Below are positions 33,290-42,205 of a stretch of DNA of 64,000 nt, piece after piece (position 1 is the stretch's first letter; each line of letters opens with the position of its first letter). Source of the stretch: an uncultured bacterium (GTDB lineage: Bacteria > Bacillota > Clostridia > Oscillospirales > Ruminococcaceae). The notes beneath the pieces are model-generated. The model was not told the origin of the DNA. It saw nothing but the letters and a program-made list of their open reading frames with translations, and ran no database searches. Location: NCBI GenBank assembly GCA_905215965.1, contig CAJMSD010000006.1, positions 1 to 64,000 of the forward strand. Reading direction: 5' to 3'. Both the position numbers and the translations under genes were made by a program.

Positions 33290-33937
33290 TTACAGAATTT
33301 TTTTGCCGTAGGCATCAATTGTTAATCGCAAAGCTCTTTGAAACTCCTGCATTTCTTTCTGAGAATAATCGCTTGCCTTAAATGCAATTTTACCACCAGC
33401 AAAGGCGATATAGAATAGCTTGATTTTTGTCAACGCATATATAACTAAGGTCGCAACACCCAAAATAGCAGGTAGGAGACTCATAAAGAAAACTTCATCT
33501 CCTGCACCAGACATACTAAGAATTAACAAAAATGCAGCAGCTATAAGAAGAAATACACCTGCAATCAAAAATCCAACCTTACTGGATTTTGAAAATCCGC
33601 TGGCAGTAATATCTTTGATATCAATGGTACTCTCTTCAACTGTTTTTGTAAGGTGTCCGCCCTCACGATTGTAGCATTTGCCCTTGAAGTATACTCTTTT
33701 ATCTGATAATACACATGAGCCATTGCTCATCTCTCCGGCATTAAGATAATTTCTGAGAAACGAACTGCCGAGGACAGCGACTTTCTTTTCATTCGGATCA
33801 AAAAACAGATTACCTGAATTTGCTGATTCAACAGGTTGAGCAACAGCTTGTGCAGATGTACTCTCTACCAACTTTCCGCATTTAGGGCAAAATCTCGCCT
33901 CGCTTTTAATCTCTGCTCCGCATTTTTTACAAATCAT
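33290..33937 (-). CDS. Zinc-ribbon membrane protein
   Basis: 215 residues from the ATG at 33937 (AAGGAGAGG upstream). An N-terminal zinc ribbon MICKKCGAEIKSEARFCPKC, a linker, a beta-rich segment (CVLSDKRVYFKGKCYNREGG) with the look of a bacterial PH-like fold, two TM helices (about 121-170) and a C-terminal strand/helix FYIAFAGGKIAFKASDYS. A similar ribbon-plus-membrane plan occurs at 485-850. Precedes the lipoprotein array. Confidence 0.65.
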   Translation of the reverse strand: MICKKCGAEIKSEARFCPKCGKLVESTSAQAVAQPVESANSGNLFFDPNEKKVAVLGSSFLRNYLNAGEMSNGSCVLSDKRVYFKGKCYNREGGHLTKTVEESTIDIKDITASGFSKSSKVGFLIAGVFLLIAAAFLLILSMSGAGDEVFFMSLLPAILGVATLVIYALTKIKLFYIAFAGGKIAFKASDYSQKEMQEFQRALRLTIDAYGKKIL

Positions 33938-34017
33938 AATTGAACCTCTCCTTAATTTCATATCCGAACTGCTTCTCAACAGAATCACTTACATTATAAC
34001 TCAATATAGAAATAAAG

Positions 34018-34332
34018 TCAATACTTTTTTCGTATTTTTTCGAGAAAGTTACCCATATTCTGACAAATAACACACTGTCCTTGCTGATAAAGCTGTATGA
34101 GATACCCCGAACTCCCACATATCCAGTCGGTGGGAGATACCTCACGGAACACCTCCAATGCACATTGCTGAAAGACGGCTATTTTGCGTGAAATCCCGGA
34201 ATACCCCACAATGATCTCTGTCTGACCGCCTTGATTCTCAGAAACTCTGACCGTAAAACCGTCCTCTGCCTGAAAACAGAAATCAGAATATTGGCGGAAA
34301 TAAATTAACTTACAGTTTTGATGATTGCTCAT
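34018..34332 (-). CDS. Hypothetical protein
   Basis: 104 residues from the ATG at 34332 (AAAGGGGTTGG upstream). Contains FQAEDGFTVRVSENQGG and a C-terminal CVICQNMGNFLEKIRKKY. Cysteines are scattered (about six). No family recognised; no signal peptide. Confidence 0.45.
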   Translation of the reverse strand: MSNHQNCKLIYFRQYSDFCFQAEDGFTVRVSENQGGQTEIIVGYSGISRKIAVFQQCALEVFREVSPTDWICGSSGYLIQLYQQGQCVICQNMGNFLEKIRKKY

Positions 34333-34548
34333 ACTACCAACCCCTTTTCTTCCCATTATACCAAATTACTTCTCAAAAGAATAGGGATATTGTCCGGGAT
34401 ATTCGTTCCAATAAAAAACCACAGCATCTTTCTCGATACTGCGGTTCAACTTGATTCAATTTTCAGGTATATCTTAAAGTTCGCCGATACGTAGAATCAG
34501 TAATACCCAGTTTGTTTTCCAAAGTCATAATGCTGTCATCTACAATTC

Positions 34549-36117
34549 TCATTTAAAAATCTTCTCAATTATACAGCTATGCTCTTTCGTAGTCTCAGAG
34601 TAACTGATACCCACAAGGAGCAGTTCTCCTGAATAATCCTGCAAACAATCTGCATAGTTTTTCTGCTTGATCTGACTGATTGCAGAATCGGCAGTTTGAT
34701 TTCGTTTCAGTTCTACGATGAAAGCAGGTGATGTGCAGCTTTTTCTCGGAACAAAAATCATATCTGCAAAACCCTTTCCGGCTGGCATTTCTCTGTACAT
34801 CACATAGGAATTTCTTGTCGAGTAGTAAGCAAGCGAAATGACGCACGCCAAAGAGTTTTCATCATTATATTTCAGAATAGAGGTGTTATTCTGATGAGAT
34901 TGCTCTATCAGTTCGGCAACCTTTTTCTCATCGCAATCCAACGTAGCCTGAAGCAGCTCATCCGACTGCCGGATCGCCGCCATGACATTCTCCCAACCGC
35001 CGTCCTCAATAGAATTAATAAACTCCTGCTGAATCTCGCTGTTGGGAATCCAGACTTCTTTTGTATAAAAATCACAAGTGAGATACCCCAGATGCACAAG
35101 CAAAGCCAGTACATCATCTGCACTGTGGAATGTTGTCATATCATTCTGGAATTTCGCAAAATTGATCGGAATTTTCTCTCCGGCGATCATTCTTGCAATC
35201 ATATCTTTCAAGCCGTCAAAATTCATCTGAATATAAACTTTCAATGCCTCATAGGTCTCTGTGGAAGTCCAATAATTATTGAAATATCCGCCTGTCATGG
35301 ACATGACTACAGAACGTGGATTATAAGTCGATACCCCCATCAGATTATAACCGTCATACCACTTTCTTGTTTCATCAAAGGGCATATTGTACTTCTCACA
35401 GAGTGATTTTACTTCTTGCTCCGTAAATCCAGTAAATTCCGCATATTCACGAGGATCAGTCATGGATATCTCTGTGAACATATTCAAAGCTGAATGTTCA
35501 CCATACTTCTTAATTGGCAGAATACCTGTCATATAAGTAAGTGCTACGAAACTCTGGTCTTTCAGCAGATTACGGAGAAAATCGAGATACTTTGTCTGTG
35601 ATGCAGTATCGTTTTTATGGATTCTGAAAATACAGTCCCATTCATCTATGATGAAAATAAACGGAATACCCGTCTGCGAAAAAATGGCTGCAAGCACTTT
35701 GAGCAGAGTCTGCCGTTTCGGATATCTGATATCGGGAAATTCTGTTTGAAGTTCATCTATCAGATCTTCTTCAATAAAGGTGATCATCTCATCTATGTCT
35801 TTCGCTTCACTGAGAAAGTTCACCATATTGATATGAATGACATTGTACTGATTCAGATGCTTCTCAAATGAATCTGCTTTTGCAATTTTCAGACCGCTGA
35901 ACAGCTCCCTTGAATTACAGCCACGGCTGTAATATGCCGCCAGCATTTCAGCAGTCATAGACTTACCAAATCGACGTGGTCGGCTTACACATACAAAACG
36001 CTGTATTGTATTAATAATCTTATTGGTCTGTTTTATGATCTCGCTCTTATCAATATAAATTTCTGAATTCAAAGCCATCTGAAATCCAGTATTTTTAGGG
36101 TTAAGATACATACCCAT
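34549..36117 (-). CDS. AAA-ATPase-like / PD-(D/E)XK nuclease fusion protein
   Basis: 522 residues. The N-terminal AAA-ATPase_like domain (PF09820 type) opens GMYLNPKNTGFQMALNSEIY and has a variant Walker A, RPRRFGKSM (46-54), and FIFIIDEWD as Walker B. The C-terminal PDDEXK_9-like nuclease part has GKGFADMIFVPRK … FIVELKRNQTADSAISQIKQ (Asp, then Glu-x-Lys). This family is abundant in gut Firmicutes and Bacteroidetes, with suspected mobile-element or defence roles but no proven function. The start follows GGAGG. Confidence 0.82.
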   Translation of the reverse strand: MGMYLNPKNTGFQMALNSEIYIDKSEIIKQTNKIINTIQRFVCVSRPRRFGKSMTAEMLAAYYSRGCNSRELFSGLKIAKADSFEKHLNQYNVIHINMVNFLSEAKDIDEMITFIEEDLIDELQTEFPDIRYPKRQTLLKVLAAIFSQTGIPFIFIIDEWDCIFRIHKNDTASQTKYLDFLRNLLKDQSFVALTYMTGILPIKKYGEHSALNMFTEISMTDPREYAEFTGFTEQEVKSLCEKYNMPFDETRKWYDGYNLMGVSTYNPRSVVMSMTGGYFNNYWTSTETYEALKVYIQMNFDGLKDMIARMIAGEKIPINFAKFQNDMTTFHSADDVLALLVHLGYLTCDFYTKEVWIPNSEIQQEFINSIEDGGWENVMAAIRQSDELLQATLDCDEKKVAELIEQSHQNNTSILKYNDENSLACVISLAYYSTRNSYVMYREMPAGKGFADMIFVPRKSCTSPAFIVELKRNQTADSAISQIKQKNYADCLQDYSGELLLVGISYSETTKEHSCIIEKIFK

Positions 36118-36307
36118 ATTTCCGACCTCCATTTTAACAGAACTGAATAGTTTATCATTTTTATTATACCACATATCCGCAAGTTTTTCAAGTTATTACC
36201 ACAATGAGAACTAAAAAATATCACTCAACTTTACATCTACACGAATATCCTGATTTGCTCTACAATAATAATAGAGAACTATTACGAAAGTGAGGAGTAA
36301 AAGCACT

Positions 36308-36646
36308 ATGGAATTAGAATCAAATTTCGTGACTGAGCGTATGAATCAGCTCTTAAGGGAGCGTAACTGGACGATATACCGTCTTGCAAAGGAATCTGAT
36401 ATTGCATATTCGTCCCTGAACAACATCTTTGTGAGAAATACTATTCCCAGCGTTCTGACACTTGAGAAAATATGCAGCGGATTTCAGATCACGCTTTCCC
36501 AGTTCTTTGAACCCGATACCCCTATTATTGCAAACTCTGATATGCTGTCAACTGACGAGCGTGATATCATCGAAACCTACCGCACGCTCTGCAAGTCGGA
36601 CAAACAGCTCTTTCAAGCCTATCTGGACGGTCTTGCCAAAAGATAA
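36308..36646 (+). CDS. Xre-family regulator
   Basis: 112 residues with an HTH_3 domain (MNQLLRERNWTIYRLAKESD, then IAYSSLNNIFVRNTIPS and FQITLSQFFEPDTP). The ending LSTDERDIIETYRTLCKSDK is typical of these compact phage/element regulators. The ATG at 36308 has GTGAGGAG upstream. Divergent from the AAA/nuclease gene, which it may control. Confidence 0.82.
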   Translation: MELESNFVTERMNQLLRERNWTIYRLAKESDIAYSSLNNIFVRNTIPSVLTLEKICSGFQITLSQFFEPDTPIIANSDMLSTDERDIIETYRTLCKSDKQLFQAYLDGLAKR

Positions 36647-36650
36647 CCAT

Positions 36651-36690
36651 AAACCGCATTTACTCTGTATCCGGAGTGAATGCGGTTTTT
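36651..36690 (+). terminator. Terminator of the Xre gene
   Basis: AAACCGCATTTACTC … GAGTGAATGCGGTTTTT with T-run. The following 36691-36993 stretch holds no recognisable gene. Confidence 0.8.
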
Positions 36691-36993
36691 ATTTTTTCTG
36701 AGAATCTGTTTTGTCTCTCTACTCGTATCTTATCAGCCACGCTCTTCACTGATTTACGGCATCTTCATATCCTTGCACGAAAAATTTTAAATTAACTTCC
36801 ACGAGCCATGGAAACTTCATAACAGCAGTTTCGCCTGAAATTTTCGCACATACTGTGGAAATGCAAGCCTTTTCTGCAATGTGCAGAAACTTCCTAAAAT
36901 ACCCCATTTCAGCCAACTCGAAAAATCACGCTCATACTGTAATTCTGAAAATCGCATATCCGATACCCTTATTCTGCAAAACTTAATATCCGC

Positions 36994-37034
36994 AAAAAGT
37001 GCCATGACTGATATCAGCAATGGCACTTTTGTTT
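36994..37034 (-). terminator. Terminator of the small ATPase gene
   Basis: AAAAGTGCCAT … ATGGCACTTTT stem; on the minus strand a T5 tract follows. Confidence 0.7.
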
Positions 37035-37043
37035 ATACTCCTA

Positions 37044-37442
37044 CTAAAATCGTCTCCGCCTTACCTCTAATCTGTTTTCAGAATACTCCACTAAATAGAA
37101 GCCGAGTGATTTGAATCCCAATGTGTAAAAACTCTTCATACTGACAATTACTGTGCCTACATCACTTGCATAATCCAACAACTCCTGTGTGAGATACAAA
37201 TCTGCATCATCAAAAATAATTACATCTTTGCCAATACACACCTCTTTCATAGCTTTCTGAGAAAGCTCCATTGTCTTTCTATTAAAGAAAGCACAAGATA
37301 CTCCCTCTAACATAAAATAATCTGCCATCGTCTTTAACATGAAAGTCTTTCCTGTACCAGAATGTCCTGTTAACAAATTGACACGGTCGTCAAACCGAAT
37401 ACTGAAATCTATTCCGCCTAAATTTTCTTCGATTTTAATCAT
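37044..37442 (-). CDS. Small P-loop ATPase
   Basis: 132 residues from the ATG at 37442 (AAGGAGG upstream). Walker A GHSGTGKT (26-33) and Walker B VIIFDDAD (about 75-82), but no signature, sensor or lid domain. It is half the length of ordinary AAA or ABC domains. Either a minimal ATPase of the element or a truncated gene. Function unknown. Confidence 0.6.
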   Translation of the reverse strand: MIKIEENLGGIDFSIRFDDRVNLLTGHSGTGKTFMLKTMADYFMLEGVSCAFFNRKTMELSQKAMKEVCIGKDVIIFDDADLYLTQELLDYASDVGTVIVSMKSFYTLGFKSLGFYLVEYSENRLEVRRRRF

Positions 37443-37896
37443 TTCTGCCTCCTTAACTATCTTGCTGCTCGCTCCTATACTCAACGCCGTATTCTACTTT
37501 TATTCTATCTGAAATTTTTATATTTTGCAATAGCTTACAACCCCGGATTTTAATCCTAATCTGATACTGTTTTATTCATTTCTGTGTTACTGTGTCATAC
37601 TGAATCTCTTTGAAAATCTCTGTTCTATTGATATCTGTCAATCTGAATGCTGTCCAATGACCCTGTACTGTTCTATAATACCATAACTCTGAGTAAATCT
37701 CTGTTTCATTGACATCTATCGTTTTGCTGAATTACTGAATTGTCCTTATTACTGTATCATAATCTGTCTGCATCGCCATCTCTGTTCATTCGGTTTCTTG
37801 AAAAATTTCTGTAATGATAGGTGGTATGTTATATAACAGTGTGCATCTCGAAACGCATCTCTTTTCGGATTAATTCTGGGATTTGTGTTTTGTTTG
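37443..37896 (-). pseudogene. Probable decayed coding region
   Basis: A minus-strand frame reads as protein with scattered stops: QTDYDTVIRTIQ*FSKTIDVN, ETEIYSELWYYRTVQGHW and DINRTEIFKEIQYDTVTQK*. A repeated (D-[VI]-N-x-TEI[YF]) motif is about 26 codons apart. No intact ORF, no RBS. It is reported as a remnant; the rest of the gap shows nothing. Confidence 0.3.
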
Positions 37897-38196
37897 TCAT
37901 TCAACGTATCGAAGTATAGAGACTATATCGCTGCCGTCTCCGCAGTATGGCTTTGCATCGATACCATAGAACATCCGAAACAATATTTCAACTTCGCTGT
38001 CACTCAATGACTCCGCCGAACCATCAGGAATCAACGGAATTAATGCTGCATCTATCCCTTTTTTACGTATTTCTTCTGCTCTGGAAAAAGCAACGGTCTT
38101 GTCTTCAAATACGTCTATCAGCCAAAAATCCGCTATCTCAAAGTGTTTTCTCTGCAATACCAGAAACAAAAAGAATCTGCCATTATCATTACTCAT
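37897..38196 (-). CDS. Hypothetical protein
   Basis: 99 residues from the ATG at 38196 (AAAAGGAG upstream). Opens MSNDNGRFFLFLVLQRKHFE, with a middle helix VAFSRAEEIRKKGIDAALIP and an acidic C-terminus. It was not recognised. Its start codon abuts the front of the truncated methylase on the other strand. Confidence 0.5.
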   Translation of the reverse strand: MSNDNGRFFLFLVLQRKHFEIADFWLIDVFEDKTVAFSRAEEIRKKGIDAALIPLIPDGSAESLSDSEVEILFRMFYGIDAKPYCGDGSDIVSILRYVE

Positions 38197-38956
38197 GGTG
38201 ATATACTCCTTTTTCTTGGTGTATTCTGAAAAAGAAAATCTATACAAAGTTATTCGGGATTATCCTCTTAAGCTGGAATGTGCTTGTGATGACATTTTAA
38301 CCATTATACATTCTCTGATAGAGTATAGTATCGTATACGAAAACGACAGATACCTTAATGTACAGGAAAGTATATTGCAAGAAATTACAAGCAAGCTGCA
38401 GACGAAAGAGTATCCCAGAGAACTTGTAGATGCAGCAGTTACGATACTGCAAAACTGCCATTCTGAAAGGGCAACTACATATACCGTAGAACATCAATGT
38501 GACGCTTTTTGTAAAAAGACTGCAAATATCTGCCCAATGAGTTATTTGTTTCAAAAATGTAAGTCAGTTGTTATCACCAGAGAAGATCTTTTAGACGTGA
38601 TAAAAAAGTATATGCGGAAGAAAAACGTTGTGCTATGGATTGATCCTCCTTACTATCTCAGTGATGGTGGGTATCCCGAAAATCAGCCGGGTTGGTGCTA
38701 TCACCACAAGATTTATGAGCACCTTATCAAAGCAAAGTGCAAGTTTGTTCTCTTTCTTCGGATAAAAGCATCTCGTGCTTCTGGTGTAGATGTTGACAAC
38801 GAAGCAATTGATGACTCACTTGTAAGTTTTTATGATAACCACTACAAAAGTAAGAACTTCTATTACATGGATATGCCTGTGAATCAAAAGGGCGTATATA
38901 CAATAGAACGTGTAATTACCAATTTTGCCTTTGATGGCTGCTATGAATACAAATAA
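38195..38956 (+). pseudogene. 5'-truncated D12-class adenine DNA methyltransferase
   Basis: The frame contains NLYKVIRDYP (the segment after the usual D-x-N motif of Dam/D12 enzymes) and WIDPPYYLSDGGY, the DPPY catalytic motif. The first 40 or so residues with the SAM-binding PFxGG motif are missing, replaced by sequence antisense to the neighbouring gene start. No RBS. Probably a remnant left by an element rearrangement, not a working methylase. Confidence 0.7.
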
Positions 38957-39260
38957 TGGTCTTATCTGAAACTGAAATCAGACAGAGGTGCAAATTAGTA
39001 ACGAATACAGGCGCATTCGTCAATACTTATTATTTTTTAACGTCTGCAATTGCTGCTTCAAATATCAAAGAATATTTGGAATCACGATTATGAGCTGTCA
39101 TACAGAAAATCATGGGAAGAAAATGAGGAGAATTTGGGGAGCAAGTGCCGGGAAAACACAGAAGTTATAAGAACTTGCACAAAAATAAAAAACGCCAGAA
39201 TGGACGAAAATACGGAGGTTTGGGCACGTTACGGTAGTACAAAGAATAACGGATAGTTTC
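38957..39260. other. Right end of element 1, no gene
   Basis: About 300 bases without a convincing ORF before the attachment core. It contains the right copy of the 21-base direct repeat (39125-39145). Nothing else was recognised. Confidence 0.5.
39125..39145 (+). repeat. Candidate integrase arm-type site, right
   Basis: GAGGAGAATTTGGGGAGCAAG, 19 of 21 bases shared with 18445-18465, 116 bp from the attachment core. Confidence 0.45.
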
Positions 39261-39283
39261 TTCAATTCCCGTACGGGTCACCA
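39261..39283 (+). repeat. att copy 2: junction of elements 1 and 2
   Basis: Exact 23-base duplicate of the tRNA-Glu 3' end including CCA. Right end of element 1 and left end of element 2. Confidence 0.9.
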
Positions 39284-39399
39284 TATTGGTGATACTAAAT
39301 AGCTGTACACCGCATAAAGTCCGTAGCTACGGGCTTTATTTGCATTTTAGGGGCGAAAATTTCAAGGTCAAAACCATGGCTGTTTTTTCAAGGTTTTTA

Positions 39400-39426
39400 C
39401 CGACTTAGGGGATTTGAACCCTCGAC
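39400..39426 (-). other. tRNA T-arm-like fragment
   Basis: Minus strand GTCGAGGGTTCAAATCCCC then TAAGTCGG resembles the T-arm and acceptor 3' side of a tRNA, but no cloverleaf surrounds it. It could be a captured attachment fragment from another tRNA locus. One T-stem pair is mismatched. Confidence 0.3.
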
Positions 39427-39457
39427 ATAGCAAATTAAGGAAAAATTCAAGGCATAT

Positions 39458-39694
39458 TTGAGAAAAATAATCTCAGATATGCTTTTTTTCATGTGTTATA
39501 TAATTTCATTTTGTATAATGAGGCCGCTGACGCCCTTACTTATTAATGTGTATGCCGCAGCTGAAAATTTATACTCTCTTAAATTTTTTATGATAGTCGG
39601 AATGATATATATAATTGTTACTGTTGCTGTGCTGAAAATAATGTTCAGCTCTATTATGAATAAATCGGCAGCTGATTTGAAAAGAGGTGTCTGA
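39458..39694 (+). CDS. Membrane-protein fragment (possible ABC permease end)
   Basis: 78 codons with two hydrophobic segments. The only starts are TTG at 39458 or ATG at 39479, neither with an RBS. It ends 2 bases before the FtsX-like permease. Most likely the C-terminal tail of a permease truncated at the element border; a genuine short subunit is possible. Confidence 0.4.
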   Translation: MRKIISDMLFFMCYIISFCIMRPLTPLLINVYAAAENLYSLKFFMIVGMIYIIVTVAVLKIMFSSIMNKSAADLKRGV

Positions 39695-39696
39695 GA

Positions 39697-40887
39697 ATGA
39701 AATATTTCAAATTTGCCTTTATGTCGATATATGATAATATCAAGGTTAATATTCTGATGATCGTTGAAATATTGATAATATTGCTCGGTATCAATATTAT
39801 TGTGGGTGGATACAATAATCGTAATATGCTTTACAAGCCTTATTATGAACTGTTAAATAATTATACGGGTTGGTATCTTTATTCCGATACAGATGAAAAT
39901 ACAGGCGAATTACTGATTGATGAAATGAAGGGAGATCTATCGGAAATCAAAATGCAGTATTTTGTTGATAATACAGTAATTAATAATCAGCAAATCCCTA
40001 TCAGAATAGTAATATGTCCTGATGAAATAATTGATAACTTGAAAATGTCTGTGTATTCGGGAAAATGGGCGGTATTCGAAGAGGACAAGACCGTATGCAT
40101 AGCTGCCCCAAACAATATCGGATTATCAGCAGGAGACACAGTGACTTCTCCTCAGCTTCCTCGGGGAATAACTGTGAACGCTGTTCTTACCGATCCCTGT
40201 TACTTGCCAAGCTTCAGCTCATGGTATGCATATGATGGTATTGAGAATTTTTACCGTAAATACAGCATTTCATACTATGATAAGGAAGCGGAATCCGGAG
40301 AATGTATAGAGCTTCTGATGAGCAGCTCGGAATTTGCCGAAACAGGAGCGGAAATAAGTGCAACAGCCGAATGTGTAATCATATATGATAAGCAGGCTAC
40401 AGCAGAAAATACACAATATAATGAACAAATAATACGTGATAATTATCAGTCGGGAATTTCTTTTTCTGATATAAAAAAGCGCACTGAAATGTCTATTGAT
40501 AATATATTAAGAAGATATATACCTATTGCAGTATGTGCGTTTATAGTTATTTTGCTTGGTATTATTAGTTGTACAGCTATAAACACTCTTCGTCAAACAA
40601 AAAATTATGGAACTCTTTTTATATGCGGTATGAAATGGAATGACTGTATAAGGATTTGCGCAGCATATACGACAGTTATAATGTTATGTTCAATATCTCT
40701 CGCAATTGCAGCAGCCTCTGTCTGTAAGATATTTAATATTTCGGCATATCTTGGACTTGCTTTTCAGTGGAACAATGTGATTATTTCAATTATTATATTA
40801 GCAGTTATATTATTGCTTAATCTAATTATTCCTGCATTTATTATAAGAAATAAAACACCTGTTGAAATTATAAAGGAGAATAACTGA
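39697..40887 (+). CDS. FtsX/MacB-type ABC transporter permease
   Basis: 396 residues: one N-terminal TM helix (about 16-36), a large extracytoplasmic domain (about 38-265), and three C-terminal TM helices (about 275-385) ending PVEIIKENN. This is the topology of peptide or bacteriocin-immunity type exporters. RBS AAAGAGG. Its stop overlaps the ATPase start (ATGA). Substrate unknown. Confidence 0.8.
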   Translation: MKYFKFAFMSIYDNIKVNILMIVEILIILLGINIIVGGYNNRNMLYKPYYELLNNYTGWYLYSDTDENTGELLIDEMKGDLSEIKMQYFVDNTVINNQQIPIRIVICPDEIIDNLKMSVYSGKWAVFEEDKTVCIAAPNNIGLSAGDTVTSPQLPRGITVNAVLTDPCYLPSFSSWYAYDGIENFYRKYSISYYDKEAESGECIELLMSSSEFAETGAEISATAECVIIYDKQATAENTQYNEQIIRDNYQSGISFSDIKKRTEMSIDNILRRYIPIAVCAFIVILLGIISCTAINTLRQTKNYGTLFICGMKWNDCIRICAAYTTVIMLCSISLAIAAASVCKIFNISAYLGLAFQWNNVIISIIILAVILLLNLIIPAFIIRNKTPVEIIKENN

Positions 40888-41558
40888 TGATTGAAATTAA
40901 CGGACTTTACAAGACTTATAATTATAAAAAAAGCGGAGCATTTGAGGCTCTGCATAATATTTCCGTTTCTATTGAAAAGGGTACAATGAATGCGATTATA
41001 GGCAGGTCGGGTTCGGGAAAATCCACACTGTTACATATTCTGGGGTGTATTGATTCCTTTGAAAAAGGCTCTTATAAATTTGACGGCAGAGAAATATCTA
41101 AATATCATGAAAAAGAGCGTGCATTATTCAGAAGTGAAAGCGTAGGAATAGTACTACAAGATTTTTCACTTATTGAAACATATTCTGTAATTGAAAATGT
41201 GTTGATACCATTTTATTTTACAAATAAAAAAATCAATAAAAAAGAAATGGAATCGAAAGCATTATCTGTATTAAAGTCTGTGGGATTGAATAATCTTGAA
41301 AACAAAGCAGTAAATAAACTTTCAGGCGGTCAGAAGCAGCGTGTCGCCATTGCCAGAGCAATTGTAAACAACCCTTCGGTAATTCTTGCCGACGAGCCTA
41401 CGGGAGCACTCGATACAAAAACGGCTGCTGAAATTATGGAGTTATTTCGTAAGCTGAATGAGAAAGGACATACTGTTATCATCGTTACCCATGACCTTGA
41501 AATAGCCAAACAGTGTGATAGAATAATTGAGATCTCCGATGGAAAGATAATATCATAA
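40887..41558 (+). CDS. ABC transporter ATP-binding protein (MacB/LolD type)
   Basis: 223 residues with Walker A GRSGSGKST (39-47), Q-loop VLQDFSL, signature LSGGQKQR, Walker B VILADEPTGALD and the switch His in VTHD. Pairs with the preceding permease. It is a typical peptide-exporter or antimicrobial-peptide-resistance ATPase. Confidence 0.92.
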   Translation: MIEINGLYKTYNYKKSGAFEALHNISVSIEKGTMNAIIGRSGSGKSTLLHILGCIDSFEKGSYKFDGREISKYHEKERALFRSESVGIVLQDFSLIETYSVIENVLIPFYFTNKKINKKEMESKALSVLKSVGLNNLENKAVNKLSGGQKQRVAIARAIVNNPSVILADEPTGALDTKTAAEIMELFRKLNEKGHTVIIVTHDLEIAKQCDRIIEISDGKIIS

Positions 41559-41573
41559 AGGAACTAACACCTA

Positions 41574-41969
41574 ATGACCAGGACTAAATTATTATCTGCT
41601 AACGAAAATGATACTCTGTTGCTGCAATATATCTCTAGATCGCTTTTAGATTTAGGCTTTCGACTGAAACTTAAAGGCTTCATATATACAAAAGAAGCCA
41701 TTTATCTGTATACAAAATTTCTGTCTGTAAACAGTATTTCCAAAAATATTTATTCTGAAATTGCTAAGAAATACAATGTCAGTGTGACGAGCATCGACTG
41801 TTCCATAAAAAAGTCAATAGAATCGGCTTGGCATAGTGATAAACTAAATAAAGCTAATATGTTGTTTAAATGTTCATGTATAAAGTTTGCTTATCCGCCA
41901 ACTAACTCAGAATTTATAGCTACAATGGCTGAGATAATTAAAATAGCGACTAAGAAAGAACAATTTTAA
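41574..41969 (+). CDS. Stand-alone Spo0A C-terminal-domain protein (element 2)
   Basis: 131 residues corresponding to the Spo0A DNA-binding domain alone: ISRSLLDLGFRLKLKGFIYT, then KEAIYLYTKF, NIYSEIAKKYNVSVTSIDCS, IKKSIESAWHS and PTNSEFIATMAEIIKI. These match the Spo0A-C order (LG-x-x-x-x-x-KGY, EAI, IAKK, V-x-x-x-IR-x-A, PTNSEFIAM). There is no receiver domain. Directly follows the ABC genes by 15 bp. It would bind DNA without phosphorelay control, or compete with Spo0A for 0A boxes (inference). Confidence 0.82.
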   Translation: MTRTKLLSANENDTLLLQYISRSLLDLGFRLKLKGFIYTKEAIYLYTKFLSVNSISKNIYSEIAKKYNVSVTSIDCSIKKSIESAWHSDKLNKANMLFKCSCIKFAYPPTNSEFIATMAEIIKIATKKEQF

Positions 41970-41997
41970 CTTTCATGACAGCTTCATTTTTATAAAT

Positions 41998-42039
41998 ACA
42001 GGCGGTATTCATTTTCTTTGAATGCCACCTGTGTTTTTA
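41998..42039 (+). terminator. Terminator of element 2 operon
   Basis: ACAGG-C-GG-T-ATTCA … TGAAT-G-CC-A-CCTGT imperfect stem followed by GTTTTTATT. Confidence 0.7.
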
Positions 42040-42205
42040 TTATTCTACCGGAAATGTATCTATACTCAGCCACTTATTTGCCACATATAGTGATTAAAAA
42101 TGACGTAATATTACTGCAAATTGCTTGAAGTGTAGCAGCTCACAAAAGGCTATTTTTCGGTGTTTTTCGCATTTTACCAGAGATTACGAAAAATCGTTCG
42201 GTCAA

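Larger units (their letters stand above)
18374..39283. mobile_element. Integrative element 1 in tRNA-Glu (about 20.9 kb)
   Basis: Bounded by exact 23-base copies of the tRNA-Glu 3' end. A tyrosine integrase ends about 110 bp from the tRNA, with excisionase-like and serine recombinase genes next to it. A 21-base direct repeat (19/21) lies inside each end (18445-18465, 39125-39145). Cargo includes an RNA-ligase/RlaP/ADP-ribose hydrolase cassette, lipoproteins, an AAA/nuclease protein and Xre regulators. No relaxase, coupling protein, T4SS or replication gene was seen, so it is an integrative island or a degenerate mobilizable element rather than a full ICE. Confidence 0.85.

Noticed and set aside
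18374..39283. Prophage or full conjugative element
   Set aside because: No capsid, tail, terminase, relaxase, coupling protein or T4SS gene was found among its ORFs.
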